Assembly (NCBI RefSeq): GCF_003346775.1
Contig: NZ_CP031219.1
Coordinates: 682,001-746,000 of the forward strand
Source of the DNA: Malaciobacter mytili LMG 24559
Lineage (GTDB): Bacteria; Campylobacterota; Campylobacteria; Campylobacterales; Arcobacteraceae
Length of the DNA stretch: 64,000 bases
Reading direction: 5' to 3'
This document shows, piece by piece, positions 1 through 8,954 of the stretch (position 1 is its first letter; each line of letters begins with the position of its first letter). The position numbers and the translations under genes are program-made. Under the pieces are notes generated by a model. It had not been told where the DNA came from. It saw nothing but the letters and a program-made list of their open reading frames with translations, and ran no database searches.

Positions 1-812
1 CGAAAATTTATTTATTTTATAAAGATGATATTAGGTTATGTGGAATAGTTACATCTGCTAACTTTACTATTCGTGGATTAGTTAGTAATCACGAAACAGG
101 AATAATAACAACATCAAGTCAAACAATAGAAACTTTAGAAAATGAATTATTATCAAGTATAGACTATGTTAGTTTATCAGAATATCAAATTAAACAACTT
201 TGTGTAATTGCTGAAAAAATGAAAAATGAAAAAAGATTTGAATTTCAGAAAGATATTGATATTAGATTAGAAAAAAATATTGAAAAGTTATGTACTCCAA
301 GTAAAGGTAATAAAAATATAAAATTAAAGGAAAATGCTCAATATTTTATTAAAGTATCAGGAGTTAAAGATAGGCCTATATTGCCAGCAGATAAAAGAAA
401 AATCAATGAACCTCATACGGTCTTACATTTTGCAAGAGAACCTAAAAAAATAAAAAATGGAGATTGTTTATTGGAAGTTGCAGTAGGAGGAAAGTGTTTT
501 TTAAGTTACTATACTAAAGCAAGTAATGTTTTTTTCAGAACAGAAAAAGAACAAGAAATAAATAAAGATTATAAAAGATGGCCATTTTATATTTATGCAA
601 ATAATTTGTCTCTTAATTTTGGTGAAAAATGGTTTGAAACTCCATTATATTATGAAGATGTAATAAAAGGTTTTAAAAATAAATTTCCAAATTGTTATAT
701 AACTTATGCAGGAGGAAACTCATTAAAAGGCGCAATACAATTAGGGAATAGTTATATTCAAGTAACTAAAGAATTTGGTGAATATGTAAAAGAAATAATA
801 GATAACCAATAA
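1..812 (+). CDS. Phospholipase D-like nuclease, C-terminal part (5' truncated by window)
   Basis: The reading frame is open from base 3, so the gene starts before the window; the ATG at 219 is internal. The first residues read KIYLF, then SANFT, RGL and NHETG. This matches the HxKxY...SxNxT..G...N.E pattern of the PLD-type (HKD) domain in NgoFVII-like restriction enzymes and PLD-linked helicases; the motif histidine lies just outside the window. The last 150 or so residues (HFAREP, NNLSLNFGEKWF) form a separate domain that I do not recognise. Likely a DNA-processing or restriction nuclease, but the catalytic half cannot be inspected. It is followed by alr in convergent orientation after a 130-base AT-rich gap. 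Confidence 0.6.
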   Translation, partial: KIYLFYKDDIRLCGIVTSANFTIRGLVSNHETGIITTSSQTIETLENELLSSIDYVSLSEYQIKQLCVIAEKMKNEKRFEFQKDIDIRLEKNIEKLCTPSKGNKNIKLKENAQYFIKVSGVKDRPILPADKRKINEPHTVLHFAREPKKIKNGDCLLEVAVGGKCFLSYYTKASNVFFRTEKEQEINKDYKRWPFYIYANNLSLNFGEKWFETPLYYEDVIKGFKNKFPNCYITYAGGNSLKGAIQLGNSYIQVTKEFGEYVKEIIDNQ

Positions 813-942
813 GAGATAATATTTAATTTTGTTTAGAATTATTTCATAATTTAATATTATTAATAATTTTATAAATAAATAAATTAATTTAAAGATTTTA
901 TTGAATAGTTTATAAAGTTTAAAATATATAATTAAAGAGAAA

Positions 943-1968
943 TTATTTTGTAATCTCTCTTCTTATATCTTTACTTAAAGTTGTAATAATTTCATAGCTT
1001 ATGGTATTATGAATTTTTGCAAGATTTTTAACATTATCAAATATGCAAACTTCTTCTTCATTACTATTTAAAGTTAAAAAATCCATTGAAACTCTACCTA
1101 ATACTTTAAAACCTTTTGGTGTTGTATAGTGTTGATTTTCATTTAATCTTAAAAATCCATCACCATAACCAATATCATATGTTGAGATACTTATATCTTT
1201 TTTAGAAGTATAAGTTCCTCCATAACCAACACTTTCCCCCTTTTTTAGTATCCTCGAAGATACTTTATTTGCCCATAAAGACATAATTGGTTTTAAATTA
1301 GGTAAAGTTTTACTATTTGTTTCAAGATAGCCATAAGTAGCAATACCCACTCTTACAAAGTCATCTTCTATACTTTTGTGTCTAAATAAAGCAGAAGAAT
1401 TACAAGAATGAAAAGCAGGAAGCTTTATAGAAAACCTTTTGCAGATTTTTTTTACTTCTTCTTTTATCTTTGAAAAAAGTAAATTTTGTTGTTCAAAATC
1501 TTTGCTTAATATATTATCAGCGTTTTTATGATGAGTAAAAACTCCTGTTATATTTATGTTTTTTTCCACTAATTTAAAAAAAGTATCTTCTAATTGTTCT
1601 GGTAAAATACCATTTCTATGCATACCTGTATCTACTTTTATATGAACATTTATATTATTTGGCAAATCTTTTATTAATTCAAAACAATTTAAAGCAAAAT
1701 GAAAATTATGATGAAAATTATTGAAGTTTTTATTTGAAAGAACTAAAATATAATCAAAATAATCTTTTATCTTAAGTGCTTCTTTGAAGTTCTTTACAAC
1801 AGCTTTTTTTATGCCAAACTCTTTTAATAAACTAGAAATCTCTATAATTCCATGTCCATAAGCATTGTCTTTTAATACAATTGCAACTTTTTGTATTTTG
1901 CCAGCTTGTTTTAAAATTAGATTTAAATTATGAAATAAATTTTCTTTATGTAGTAAAATTTTTGCCAT
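943..1968 (-). CDS. alr: Alanine racemase
   Basis: PLP-dependent interconversion of L- and D-alanine. The N-terminal motif KDNAYGHG carries the PLP lysine (K33). The C-terminal domain has VGYGGTY, with the catalytic tyrosine region, and GRVSMD, both conserved in Alr. At 341 residues it is near the family length. The start is ATG at 1968 behind AGG about 8 bases upstream. It is the last gene of a minus-strand run with a sodium/alanine symporter, a DadA-like dehydrogenase and RidA. That context suggests catabolism, racemising imported L-alanine for DadA, rather than only peptidoglycan supply. A strong hairpin lies between it and the symporter, so its expression may be partly uncoupled. Confidence 0.93.
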   Translation of the reverse strand: MAKILLHKENLFHNLNLILKQAGKIQKVAIVLKDNAYGHGIIEISSLLKEFGIKKAVVKNFKEALKIKDYFDYILVLSNKNFNNFHHNFHFALNCFELIKDLPNNINVHIKVDTGMHRNGILPEQLEDTFFKLVEKNINITGVFTHHKNADNILSKDFEQQNLLFSKIKEEVKKICKRFSIKLPAFHSCNSSALFRHKSIEDDFVRVGIATYGYLETNSKTLPNLKPIMSLWANKVSSRILKKGESVGYGGTYTSKKDISISTYDIGYGDGFLRLNENQHYTTPKGFKVLGRVSMDFLTLNSNEEEVCIFDNVKNLAKIHNTISYEIITTLSKDIRREITK

Positions 1969-1986
1969 TTTTATTACCTTTTATTT

Positions 1987-2021
1987 AAATATCATAAGAA
2001 TCTTCTCTTCTTATGATATTT
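1987..2021 (-). terminator. Intercistronic hairpin between symporter gene and alr
   Basis: Perfect 14-base inverted repeat (1987-2000 and 2008-2021, arm AAATATCATAAGAA) with a 7-base loop, overlapping the symporter stop codon. It lies in the 42-base gap before alr. The minus-strand transcript continues with AAATAAAAGG, not a clean U-run, so attenuation or an mRNA 3'-end stabiliser is as likely as full termination. Confidence 0.55.
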
Positions 2022-3339
2022 TATTAAAATAGATATTTGTCTCTTTTTTAATTACTTTATATAATAAAAGCAATGCTATTAAGTTAGGAATAGCCATAAG
2101 CCCATTTGCCACATCAGAAAAATTCCATACTAATTTTAACTCAGCAATAGCACCTAGCATAATAAAACATAAAAATAAAAATCTATAAAATTTTACAGAT
2201 TTTTCGCCAAAGGCATATTCAAAACCTTTTTCTCCAAAATATGACCAACCTAAAAGTGTAGAATAAGCAAAAAATATAGTTGTTATAAAAACTACAAAAG
2301 CACCAGTTCCTCCAAGAAAAAATTCAAAACTTTTTATAGTTAATATTCCAGCACTACCACCTTCTAACCAAATAGGAGACATTAAAATTATAATTGCAGT
2401 CATTGTACAAACAAATAAAGTATCTATAAGTGTTTGAAGCATAGAAACTAAAGCTTGTTTTACAGGTTCACTAGTTTTAGCAGCAGCTGCAACTATAGCA
2501 CTTGAACCTAAACCAGCTTCATTTGAAAAAAGTCCTCTTGATACTCCCATTCTAATAGCTGCTACAACTGCTGCACCTGCAAATCCACCTGCTGCTGCAA
2601 AAGGAGAAAAAGCATATTTAAAAATTAGCTCAAAAGCAGTAGGTACTTTTTCAAAGTTTGTTATGATAATAAACATTGCAGTACAAACATAAATTAAAAC
2701 CATTACAGGAGAAAAATATGATGTAAATTTACCAATTGATTTTATCCCTCCCATTAAAACCAAACCTGTTAATACAACCAAAATAATACCTGTACCCCAA
2801 GTTGGAATTTGTATTTGCTCTAATAAAATCGCAGAAACGGCATTTGATTGAGTCATATTTCCAACCCCAAATGAAGTAATAAAAGTTAAAATGGCAAAAA
2901 TCATAGCAAGCATTGGCATATTTAAACCATTTTTTATATAATACATAGCTCCACCTTTATAGCCATTTATGCCTTTTTCTCTATATTTTACTGCTAAAAT
3001 GGCTTCAGAATATTTTGTAGCCATACCAACCAAACCAGTAATCCACATCCAAAAAATAGCACCTGGTCCTCCCAATGCAATAGCCGTAGCTACGCCTACA
3101 ATATTTCCCGTACCGACTGTTGCTCCTAATGAAAGCATTAATGCAGAAAAGTGTGAAATATCACCTTTTGCATCTTTATCTTTTGAAAAAAGAACTTTTA
3201 AAGCATGTCCTAAAGCTCTAATTTGTAAACCTCTTAATTGTATAGTTAAAAAAAGACCAACTCCCACAAGTAAAATTAGCATTGGTGGTCCCCAAACCAA
3301 TGAAGAAAGTGAACTTAGAACATTATTAAGTGTTTCCAT
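2011..3339 (-). CDS. Alanine/glycine:cation symporter (AGCS family)
   Basis: Inner-membrane sodium-coupled importer of alanine or glycine. The 442-residue protein has about 10-11 hydrophobic segments and the AGCS signatures GATVGTGNIVGVATA (about residue 72), GGPGAIFWMW and SNEAGLGSS. Length is normal for DagA/AlsT. The ATG at 3339 has AAGGAT upstream and begins 3 bases after the dadA-like stop, so the two are co-transcribed. Between a dehydrogenase and a racemase for alanine, it most likely supplies the substrate. Which amino acid and which stereoisomer it moves cannot be read from sequence. Confidence 0.9.
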   Translation of the reverse strand: METLNNVLSSLSSLVWGPPMLILLVGVGLFLTIQLRGLQIRALGHALKVLFSKDKDAKGDISHFSALMLSLGATVGTGNIVGVATAIALGGPGAIFWMWITGLVGMATKYSEAILAVKYREKGINGYKGGAMYYIKNGLNMPMLAMIFAILTFITSFGVGNMTQSNAVSAILLEQIQIPTWGTGIILVVLTGLVLMGGIKSIGKFTSYFSPVMVLIYVCTAMFIIITNFEKVPTAFELIFKYAFSPFAAAGGFAGAAVVAAIRMGVSRGLFSNEAGLGSSAIVAAAAKTSEPVKQALVSMLQTLIDTLFVCTMTAIIILMSPIWLEGGSAGILTIKSFEFFLGGTGAFVVFITTIFFAYSTLLGWSYFGEKGFEYAFGEKSVKFYRFLFLCFIMLGAIAELKLVWNFSDVANGLMAIPNLIALLLLYKVIKKETNIYFNKIS

Positions 3340-3342
3340 GAT

Positions 3343-4581
3343 TTATCCTTGATAGAAGCTTGAAAATAATAAAATATCAATATTAGTTTCATTTTTTTTA
3401 TTTATTGTAATTAGATCATTGATAATTTTTCCAATTGCAGGTGCAAAAGTAATTCCCAACCAACCTAAACCAGTTGCATAGACTAAGTTTTTATATGTTT
3501 TATCAAAACCAATTATTGGCATATCATTTATAGTTAAGGGCCTAAATCCAGCCCATTCTTCTATATTTTCTTTTTTAAAATCTTCTGTATATAAAGAAAG
3601 ATTTTTATATATACTATTAATTTGTTTTTGCACTATATTTGGGTTTGTGGAGCCTATTTCAAGTTTTGAAGTTATTCTTACAGTATCTCGTCTTGGAGTC
3701 ATTGCTATAAATAAATCAGCAAAAAGTGCGCAAGTTTTAGGTTTTTGTTCTTCTTGCATTGTAAAAGTTATACTATATCCTTTTGCAGGAGTCATTAAAA
3801 ATCTATTTTGTGCTTGTTTTGCTAATGTATCATCAAAACCTGTTGAAAGAATATAAGTTTGAGCACTATATGAAGATTTTGAAGTATAAATTTTTGATAT
3901 TTCATTATTTTCAAATTCAAGTTTAGTAACTTCTTCATTTAGTAAAAATTCAACATTATTTTTTTCTAAATATTTTTTTAATTCAACTACAAATTCTGTA
4001 GGGTCAAGATGCCCATTTTCTTTTAATAAAAAAGAGCCAATAACTTTATCATTTATAATTGGCATATATTCTTTTGTTTTTTCTTTTGAAAGAATTTCAA
4101 CATTATGTGTATTTTTATATATTTGAAGTTTTTCATTAAAGTTTTTTTCTTCAGTATATACTAAAAGTAAACCATCTTCTTTAAAATAAAAATCCATACC
4201 ATCATTTTCTAACATATCTTTGTAGATATTTAAGCTTAACTCTCCATATCTTTCAAATAGTGCTAAAGTTCTTTTAAGTCTTTCTTGTGTAGCACTAGCA
4301 GCAAACTTGTAAAGCCATTTATATAAATGCAAATCAAGACTTGGATGAATATTTACAGGTGATTGTCCCTTAATCATAAGTTTTAAAGTATCTAAAACTA
4401 CTCCTGGATTACTTAAAGGAGCTTTTTTAAAAGCAGATAATAAACCAGCATTTCCAAAGGAAGCACCATCAGTTAGATTATTTTTATCTATTATTGTTAT
4501 AGTTCTTCCACTTTTTTGTAAGCAGTATGCGCACATTAAACCAATCACTCCTCCACCTATGATAATAATATCTTTTTTCAT
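3343..4581 (-). CDS. dadA: FAD-dependent D-amino-acid dehydrogenase (DadA family)
   Basis: Predicted to oxidise D-amino acids to 2-oxo acids plus ammonia, passing electrons to the membrane quinone pool. The N-terminus IIIIGGGVIGLMCAY is the Rossmann FAD motif (GxGxxG, about residues 6-20). The C-terminal block AGFRPLTINDMPIIG followed by TGLGWLGITFAPAIG matches DadA-type DAO enzymes. 412 residues is the usual length. ATG at 4581 is preceded by AGGAGC. The gene lies 21 bases after ridA and 3 bases before the symporter. DadA-like hydroxyproline or glycine oxidases share this fold, so the substrate is inferred from the neighbours. Confidence 0.85.
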   Translation of the reverse strand: MKKDIIIIGGGVIGLMCAYCLQKSGRTITIIDKNNLTDGASFGNAGLLSAFKKAPLSNPGVVLDTLKLMIKGQSPVNIHPSLDLHLYKWLYKFAASATQERLKRTLALFERYGELSLNIYKDMLENDGMDFYFKEDGLLLVYTEEKNFNEKLQIYKNTHNVEILSKEKTKEYMPIINDKVIGSFLLKENGHLDPTEFVVELKKYLEKNNVEFLLNEEVTKLEFENNEISKIYTSKSSYSAQTYILSTGFDDTLAKQAQNRFLMTPAKGYSITFTMQEEQKPKTCALFADLFIAMTPRRDTVRITSKLEIGSTNPNIVQKQINSIYKNLSLYTEDFKKENIEEWAGFRPLTINDMPIIGFDKTYKNLVYATGLGWLGITFAPAIGKIINDLITINKKNETNIDILLFSSFYQG

Positions 4582-4602
4582 AAAAGCTCCTATTAAAATA
4601 TT

Positions 4603-4974
4603 TTATTTTTTTGCAATTGTTTCTATTTCAATTAAAGCCTCTTTTGGTAGTCTTGAAACTTCATAGGTTGTTCTTGCTGGAAAAGGGGGAGTAAAGTATT
4701 CATTATAAATTTTATTTACTATTTCAAAATCATCTAGATTTTTCAATAATATAGTAGTTTTTACTATATCTTTCATTTGTAAATTTGCTTCTTCTAAAAT
4801 ATATTTTATATTTTGTAAGGCTTGTCTAGTTTGACTAGCAATATCTTCTTTTATTAAAGAAGTATTACTATCAATAGGTAATTGTCCAGAGACAAATATA
4901 AATTCATCTTTTTCAACAGCTTGAGAATAAGGTCCAATTGCACTTGGTGCATTTTTAGAAAAAATCTCTTTCAT
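4603..4974 (-). CDS. ridA: RidA family 2-iminobutanoate/2-iminopropanoate deaminase
   Basis: Hydrolyses reactive enamine/imine intermediates made by PLP and FAD amino-acid enzymes. The 123-residue protein has the family N-terminus [12 protein letters not shown], the central VSGQLP and the C-terminal [13 protein letters not shown] with the catalytic arginine. It is the first gene of the D-alanine cassette, directly upstream of dadA, which releases 2-imino acids; the pairing makes biochemical sense. Start ATG with AAAGGAT upstream. A promoter for the whole run is visible in the intergenic region with the divergent regulator. Confidence 0.92.
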   Translation of the reverse strand: MKEIFSKNAPSAIGPYSQAVEKDEFIFVSGQLPIDSNTSLIKEDIASQTRQALQNIKYILEEANLQMKDIVKTTILLKNLDDFEIVNKIYNEYFTPPFPARTTYEVSRLPKEALIEIETIAKK

Positions 4975-5004
4975 AATTTTATCCTTTATTTTTTTATTTT
5001 ATGC

Positions 5005-5033
5005 AGTATATAATAAAAAATTATCAATGTAAA
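5005..5033 (-). promoter_or_regulatory. Predicted promoter of ridA-dadA-symporter-alr
   Basis: On the minus strand the sequence reads TTTACA (5033-5028), 17 bases, TATACT (5010-5005), a good sigma-70-type match starting transcription about 25-30 bases before ridA. Confidence 0.55.
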
Positions 5034-5065
5034 GATTTTTTATCAAAAAAAATAAGATTTTTTAT
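5032..5065. promoter_or_regulatory. Direct repeat in divergent intergenic region, candidate regulator site
   Basis: The 12-mer AAGATTTTTTAT occurs at 5032-5043 and again at 5054-5065. The 22-base spacing is about two helical turns, and the first copy touches the -35 element of the ridA promoter. A likely place for the divergently encoded DauR-type regulator to bind. AT-richness makes chance repeats common, so this is tentative. Confidence 0.3.
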
Positions 5066-5085
5066 TATAAAAAACTTATCTTTAC

Positions 5086-5114
5086 TTGACAATTACTCTC
5101 AAATCTTCTATAAT
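5086..5114 (+). promoter_or_regulatory. Predicted promoter of DauR-like regulator gene
   Basis: Consensus sigma-70 elements: TTGACA at 5086-5091, a 17-base spacer and TATAAT at 5109-5114, about 35 bases before the TTG start. Confidence 0.75.
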
Positions 5115-5149
5115 TGGATATTTAATTTATAATATATAGGATTATTTAT

Positions 5150-5806
5150 TTGAATAAAAATATTGAAAAATTTATTACAATTGCTGATTTCTTAAGTGAA
5201 GTATTAGGTCCTAATACGGAAATAGTATTACACAACTTAACAAATTATGAAAAATCAATAGTTCATATTATAAATGGACACATAAGTAATAGAAAAATTG
5301 GTGATTCTATTACAGATTTAGTTTTAGAGTTTATTGAAAATGAATCAAAAGGGAATCAACAATATGTATGTAATTATAATTCTAAAAATATAAATGGAAA
5401 ACTTCTTTATTCTTCTACTTATTTTATTCGAGATGAAAACAATACAATTGTGGGGGCTTTATGCCTAAATTCTGATTATGAAAAAGTTGAAAAATCTTTA
5501 TCTTTTCTTAGTTCTTTATTACCTAATTATGTAGAAAAAAAATCTTTGAAAACTGATATTAAAGAGAATTTAACTTCAAATCTTAAGGAATTAACTTTAA
5601 ATAAAATAGATACAATTATTAATCAATTTGAAGTACCTGCTAATAGAATGACTACAAAAGAAAAAACAGAAGTAATTCAAACTTTAAATAGTTCAGGAAT
5701 TTTTAATACAAGAGGAGCTGTTCAAAAGGTTGCTCAAAGGTTAAATATGTCTGAACCTTCTATTTATAGATATATAAATAAAATTAAAAAAAACAAAACT
5801 ACTTAA
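5150..5806 (+). CDS. YheO/DauR-type PAS-HTH transcriptional regulator
   Basis: The N-terminal domain (about residues 1-115; FLSEVLGPNTEIVLHNL, VGALCLNSD) is the YheO-like PAS domain. The C-terminal 60 residues (SSGIFNTRGAVQ, VAQRLNMSEPSIYRYI) are the HTH_22 helix-turn-helix. DauR of Pseudomonas, which represses D-arginine catabolism, has this architecture. Divergent transcription from a D-amino-acid cassette makes it the likely local regulator, with an amino acid or related metabolite as ligand. It starts with TTG at 5150, supported by AGG 9 bases upstream and a consensus promoter. Its stop overlaps the galE stop by four bases on the opposite strand. Confidence 0.85.
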   Translation: MNKNIEKFITIADFLSEVLGPNTEIVLHNLTNYEKSIVHIINGHISNRKIGDSITDLVLEFIENESKGNQQYVCNYNSKNINGKLLYSSTYFIRDENNTIVGALCLNSDYEKVEKSLSFLSSLLPNYVEKKSLKTDIKENLTSNLKELTLNKIDTIINQFEVPANRMTTKEKTEVIQTLNSSGIFNTRGAVQKVAQRLNMSEPSIYRYINKIKKNKTT

Positions 5807-6828
5807 ATATATAAATTTTTTTCCCATATATAAGAACTAAAACAAATTATTTCTAAATTATCATATTTAGGTTTCCATTTCATTTTACTTTTAAGTTTTT
5901 TGGTATTTGAAATAAGAATTGCGGGATCACCTTCTCTTCTATGAGTATTTACAGTTTTTATATTTACTCCTGAAACCTTTTTCATTGTTTTAAGTACTTC
6001 TTTAACCGAGTACCCATGACCATAACCTACATTAAAGATGTCACTTGGATTTTCATCTAAGTAATCAATAGCTTTAATATGTGCATCTGCTAAATCATCC
6101 ACATGAATATAATCTCTAACTCCTGTTCCATCATATGTGTTGTAGTCTGTACCAAAAATATTTACAACATCTCTTTTTAAGCTTGCACATTCCGATGCAA
6201 TTTTAATTAAGTGAGTTGCTTCAGGAAATGATTGTCCAATTTGTGGTTTTAGATTTTCCTTTTCATAGTATATATCTGCTCCAGCTACATTAAAGTATCT
6301 AAATATAACATATTTTAAATCTTTATATACTCTAGCTGTATCTTGAATGATTTTTTCACTCATAAGTTTACTCATTCCATATGGATTAATAGGATTTGTT
6401 TCTAAGTTCTCTTCAATTCCCTTTTGTGAGATATTTATAGGATTTCCATAAACAGCAGCAGTGCTTGAAAAAATAAACTTTTTTACTCCATGTTCTGCAG
6501 CACATTTGATTAAATTTGTTGTATTATTAGTATTATTTAAATAATATTTAATTGGATTTTTAATACTTTCGTAAACAACTATACTAGCTGCAAAATGAAG
6601 CACAGTGCTAATATTGTTTGTAGAAAAAATATTTTCAATTTCTTCAAATTCTTTTAAATCTATTTTAATAAATTCAAAATCTCTTATAGTTTTTAACTTA
6701 TCAAGTATTTCTATATTTCCTGTTGATAAATTATCAATAACAATAATCTCATTATTAGTTTCTTTTAATAATTGTTTTAGAACATGTGAACCAATATATC
6801 CTGCTCCACCAGTTATTAGTATTTTCAT
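5803..6828 (-). CDS. galE: UDP-glucose 4-epimerase
   Basis: Extended SDR that interconverts UDP-glucose and UDP-galactose (or the N-acetyl forms). Evidence: NAD motif TGGAGYIGSH at residues 7-16, the SSTAAVYG block with the catalytic serine/threonine, NPYGMSKLMSE with the YxxxK pair, GTGVRDYIHVDDL and the late RREGDP block. 341 residues is typical. It faces away from the polysaccharide operon beginning at 7085 and probably feeds it with nucleotide sugars, though it has its own promoter. The 3' end runs 4 bases into the convergent regulator gene. Confidence 0.95.
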   Translation of the reverse strand: MKILITGGAGYIGSHVLKQLLKETNNEIIVIDNLSTGNIEILDKLKTIRDFEFIKIDLKEFEEIENIFSTNNISTVLHFAASIVVYESIKNPIKYYLNNTNNTTNLIKCAAEHGVKKFIFSSTAAVYGNPINISQKGIEENLETNPINPYGMSKLMSEKIIQDTARVYKDLKYVIFRYFNVAGADIYYEKENLKPQIGQSFPEATHLIKIASECASLKRDVVNIFGTDYNTYDGTGVRDYIHVDDLADAHIKAIDYLDENPSDIFNVGYGHGYSVKEVLKTMKKVSGVNIKTVNTHRREGDPAILISNTKKLKSKMKWKPKYDNLEIICFSSYIWEKNLYI

Positions 6829-7084
6829 AAATAATTATTATTCCTCTATTTTAATAGGTTTGTATATATAAAATCATAGTTAATTATAATTCATTTTATA
6901 TAAAAAAGAGACAATTTTACTTTGTTTAAACTTTATTTTCACTTCATAGAATAATAGAATAGAATTTTTTATTATTTTTAAATAAATAAATAGTTATTTA
7001 TTATACACTTTTATTATATTTTAATGAAAATAATATTAGTATAATTGCCTTTTTAAAATATAAAATAATGTATAAGGTTTTTAT

Positions 7085-8041
7085 TTGCTAATACTTGGAG
7101 AGAAATACAATTTATCTAAAAAAGAGTTTAATGAATTGGAATATAATTTTGAAAAAATTTATAAAATAAATATTTTTGAAAATAATTTTGATGATTTGAA
7201 ATGCAAAGTTTTAGAGTATGTAAATAAAAATCCTTCTAATATAATAGTACTTAATTTTGATGAAGAGATTTCTACAAAACTATTTGAGTACTTAAAAAAA
7301 TTAAACTATTCTCATATTGAATTTTATACTTATTCTAAGTTTTTATCAAAGTTTTTCAATAGATGCCATTTGGAATATTATAATGACAATTTTACTTTAT
7401 ATGAACAAACACAATCTAATTTATTTAATCGCTTTTTAAAAAGGGCATTTGATATTTTATTTTCTATCTTTGCTATAATTTTACTTATTCCTGTGTATAT
7501 ATTGATTTTTTTACTTATTAAGATAAAGTCTCCAGGTGCTCCTGCTGTTTTTGCACATAAAAGAATAGGCAAAGATGGTAAATTTATAAAAGTTTATAAG
7601 TTTAGAACAATGGTTCCTAATGCTGATAATATTTTAAAAGATTGGTTAAATAATCATCCTAATATAAAAGAAGAATTTGAAAAAGATTTTAAATTAAAAG
7701 ATGACCCTAGAATTATTCCAGGTATTGGAGAAACTTTAAGAAAATTAAGTATTGATGAACTTCCGCAGTTTTTTAATGCTTTTCTAGGAGATTTATCTAT
7801 TGTTGGTCCACGACCTATTGTAGAAGAAGAACTTCCAAAATATGGAAAAAACGTTGTAAAGTTATATAGTGTTAAACCAGGAATAACTGGTTTATGGCAA
7901 GTAAGTGGAAGAAATAATATTACTTATGAACAAAGAGTTGCTTTAGATATGAAATATATTGATTCTCAATCATTATTAAAAGATATAAAAATTATTTTTA
8001 AAACTGTATTTGTTATTTTATTTAAAAATGATACTTACTAA
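7085..8041 (+). CDS. Polyprenyl-phosphate sugar-1-phosphate transferase (initiating transferase)
   Basis: Starts polysaccharide repeat synthesis by moving a sugar-1-phosphate to undecaprenyl phosphate. The C-terminal half is the bacterial sugar transferase domain: one membrane segment (about residues 125-150, IFAIILLIPVYILIFLL), KRIGKDGK, YKFRTM, DELPQFFN, GPRP and KPGITGLWQVSGR. The N-terminal 115 residues are a reduced soluble domain without the four membrane helices of full WbaP/WcaJ proteins. TTG start at 7085, supported by AAGG 7 bases upstream. First gene of the capsule/O-antigen operon; substrate unknown. Confidence 0.88.
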   Translation: MLILGEKYNLSKKEFNELEYNFEKIYKINIFENNFDDLKCKVLEYVNKNPSNIIVLNFDEEISTKLFEYLKKLNYSHIEFYTYSKFLSKFFNRCHLEYYNDNFTLYEQTQSNLFNRFLKRAFDILFSIFAIILLIPVYILIFLLIKIKSPGAPAVFAHKRIGKDGKFIKVYKFRTMVPNADNILKDWLNNHPNIKEEFEKDFKLKDDPRIIPGIGETLRKLSIDELPQFFNAFLGDLSIVGPRPIVEEELPKYGKNVVKLYSVKPGITGLWQVSGRNNITYEQRVALDMKYIDSQSLLKDIKIIFKTVFVILFKNDTY

Positions 8042-8062
8042 TATTTTGTAAAAAGGTTTAAA

Positions 8063-8953
8063 ATGCAACAAAATGAATATATTGAGAATAAAGATATAAT
8101 TGATTTAAAAAAGATTTTTAAAATAATATATAAAAATATAAGATTTGTATTGTTATTTACAAGTTTTGTAGTTATTGTTGCAATTATTTATATATTTATA
8201 AAAAAACCTATATATCAAGTTGAATCAAATATACAAATAGGGCATATAGAAAATAATTTAATAGCACGACCTGAAGTATTATCAAAAAATGTGCAATTAT
8301 ATTTTAAAGTTAAAGATACTGAGCAAAATAGTAAATCATATGTTTCTGAACTTACAAAAATTAGACCTTTTGAGATAATGAATTTTATAACAATACAAAC
8401 ACAAGCCTATACAAATGAAGAAGCATTGAAAAAAAATCAAGAAGTTGTTTATTATATACAAAATTTATATCAAGATAAAATTGAACAATATAAAACAAGT
8501 ATAAAAACTCAAATTGAAATTAATAAAGCTAAAATTATTGCAATTGAAAAATTTCAAAAACAGGATTTACAAGAACAAATTGAAATACTAAAAAAAGAAA
8601 AAAGTAGTTTAATAGATGCAAAACTATTAGATAATACTTTTCTTGAGGATAGAAAAAGAACTCTAAAAATAGAAGTTCTAAATAAATTGCAATATCAATT
8701 AAATATAGAACTATTTGATAAAAAACAAAAACTGGAAAAAGAAATACAAAATTTAAATTTTCAATTATCAGAACAAAATATAAAAAACTCTGAAATTGTT
8801 GGAGGATATTTAATTTCTGACAAACCAATAAAGCCTAAAAAATTATTAATTATTCTAATCTCATTAATAATTGGATTTATATTAGCATTATTGATTGTTT
8901 TTATTAAAGAATATATGTTTTCAAACAAAGCTATAGATAATAAAAAGATTTAA
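8063..8953 (+). CDS. wzz: Wzz-type polysaccharide chain-length determinant
   Basis: Inner-membrane co-polymerase that sets polymer length. It shows the Wzz layout: a short cytosolic N-terminus, TM1 at about residues 28-48, a mostly helical periplasmic region rich in Q/K/E coiled coil (about 120-255), then a proline-rich entry PIKPKK and TM2 at about 265-285. No C-terminal kinase domain is present, so it is the Wzz type rather than a full Wzc. Lies 21 bases after the initiating transferase and 1 base before hddC. Sequence is weakly conserved in this family; the call rests on topology and context. Confidence 0.8.
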   Translation: MQQNEYIENKDIIDLKKIFKIIYKNIRFVLLFTSFVVIVAIIYIFIKKPIYQVESNIQIGHIENNLIARPEVLSKNVQLYFKVKDTEQNSKSYVSELTKIRPFEIMNFITIQTQAYTNEEALKKNQEVVYYIQNLYQDKIEQYKTSIKTQIEINKAKIIAIEKFQKQDLQEQIEILKKEKSSLIDAKLLDNTFLEDRKRTLKIEVLNKLQYQLNIELFDKKQKLEKEIQNLNFQLSEQNIKNSEIVGGYLISDKPIKPKKLLIILISLIIGFILALLIVFIKEYMFSNKAIDNKKI

Positions 8954-8954
8954 T

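Noticed and set aside
2969-3352. 127-residue plus-strand frame inside the symporter gene
   Set aside because: Shadow of the AGCS transporter; composition follows the opposite strand.
6829-7084. Possible gene or RNA between galE and the initiating transferase
   Set aside because: 256 bases of very AT-rich sequence with no frame, stem or consensus promoter that stands out.
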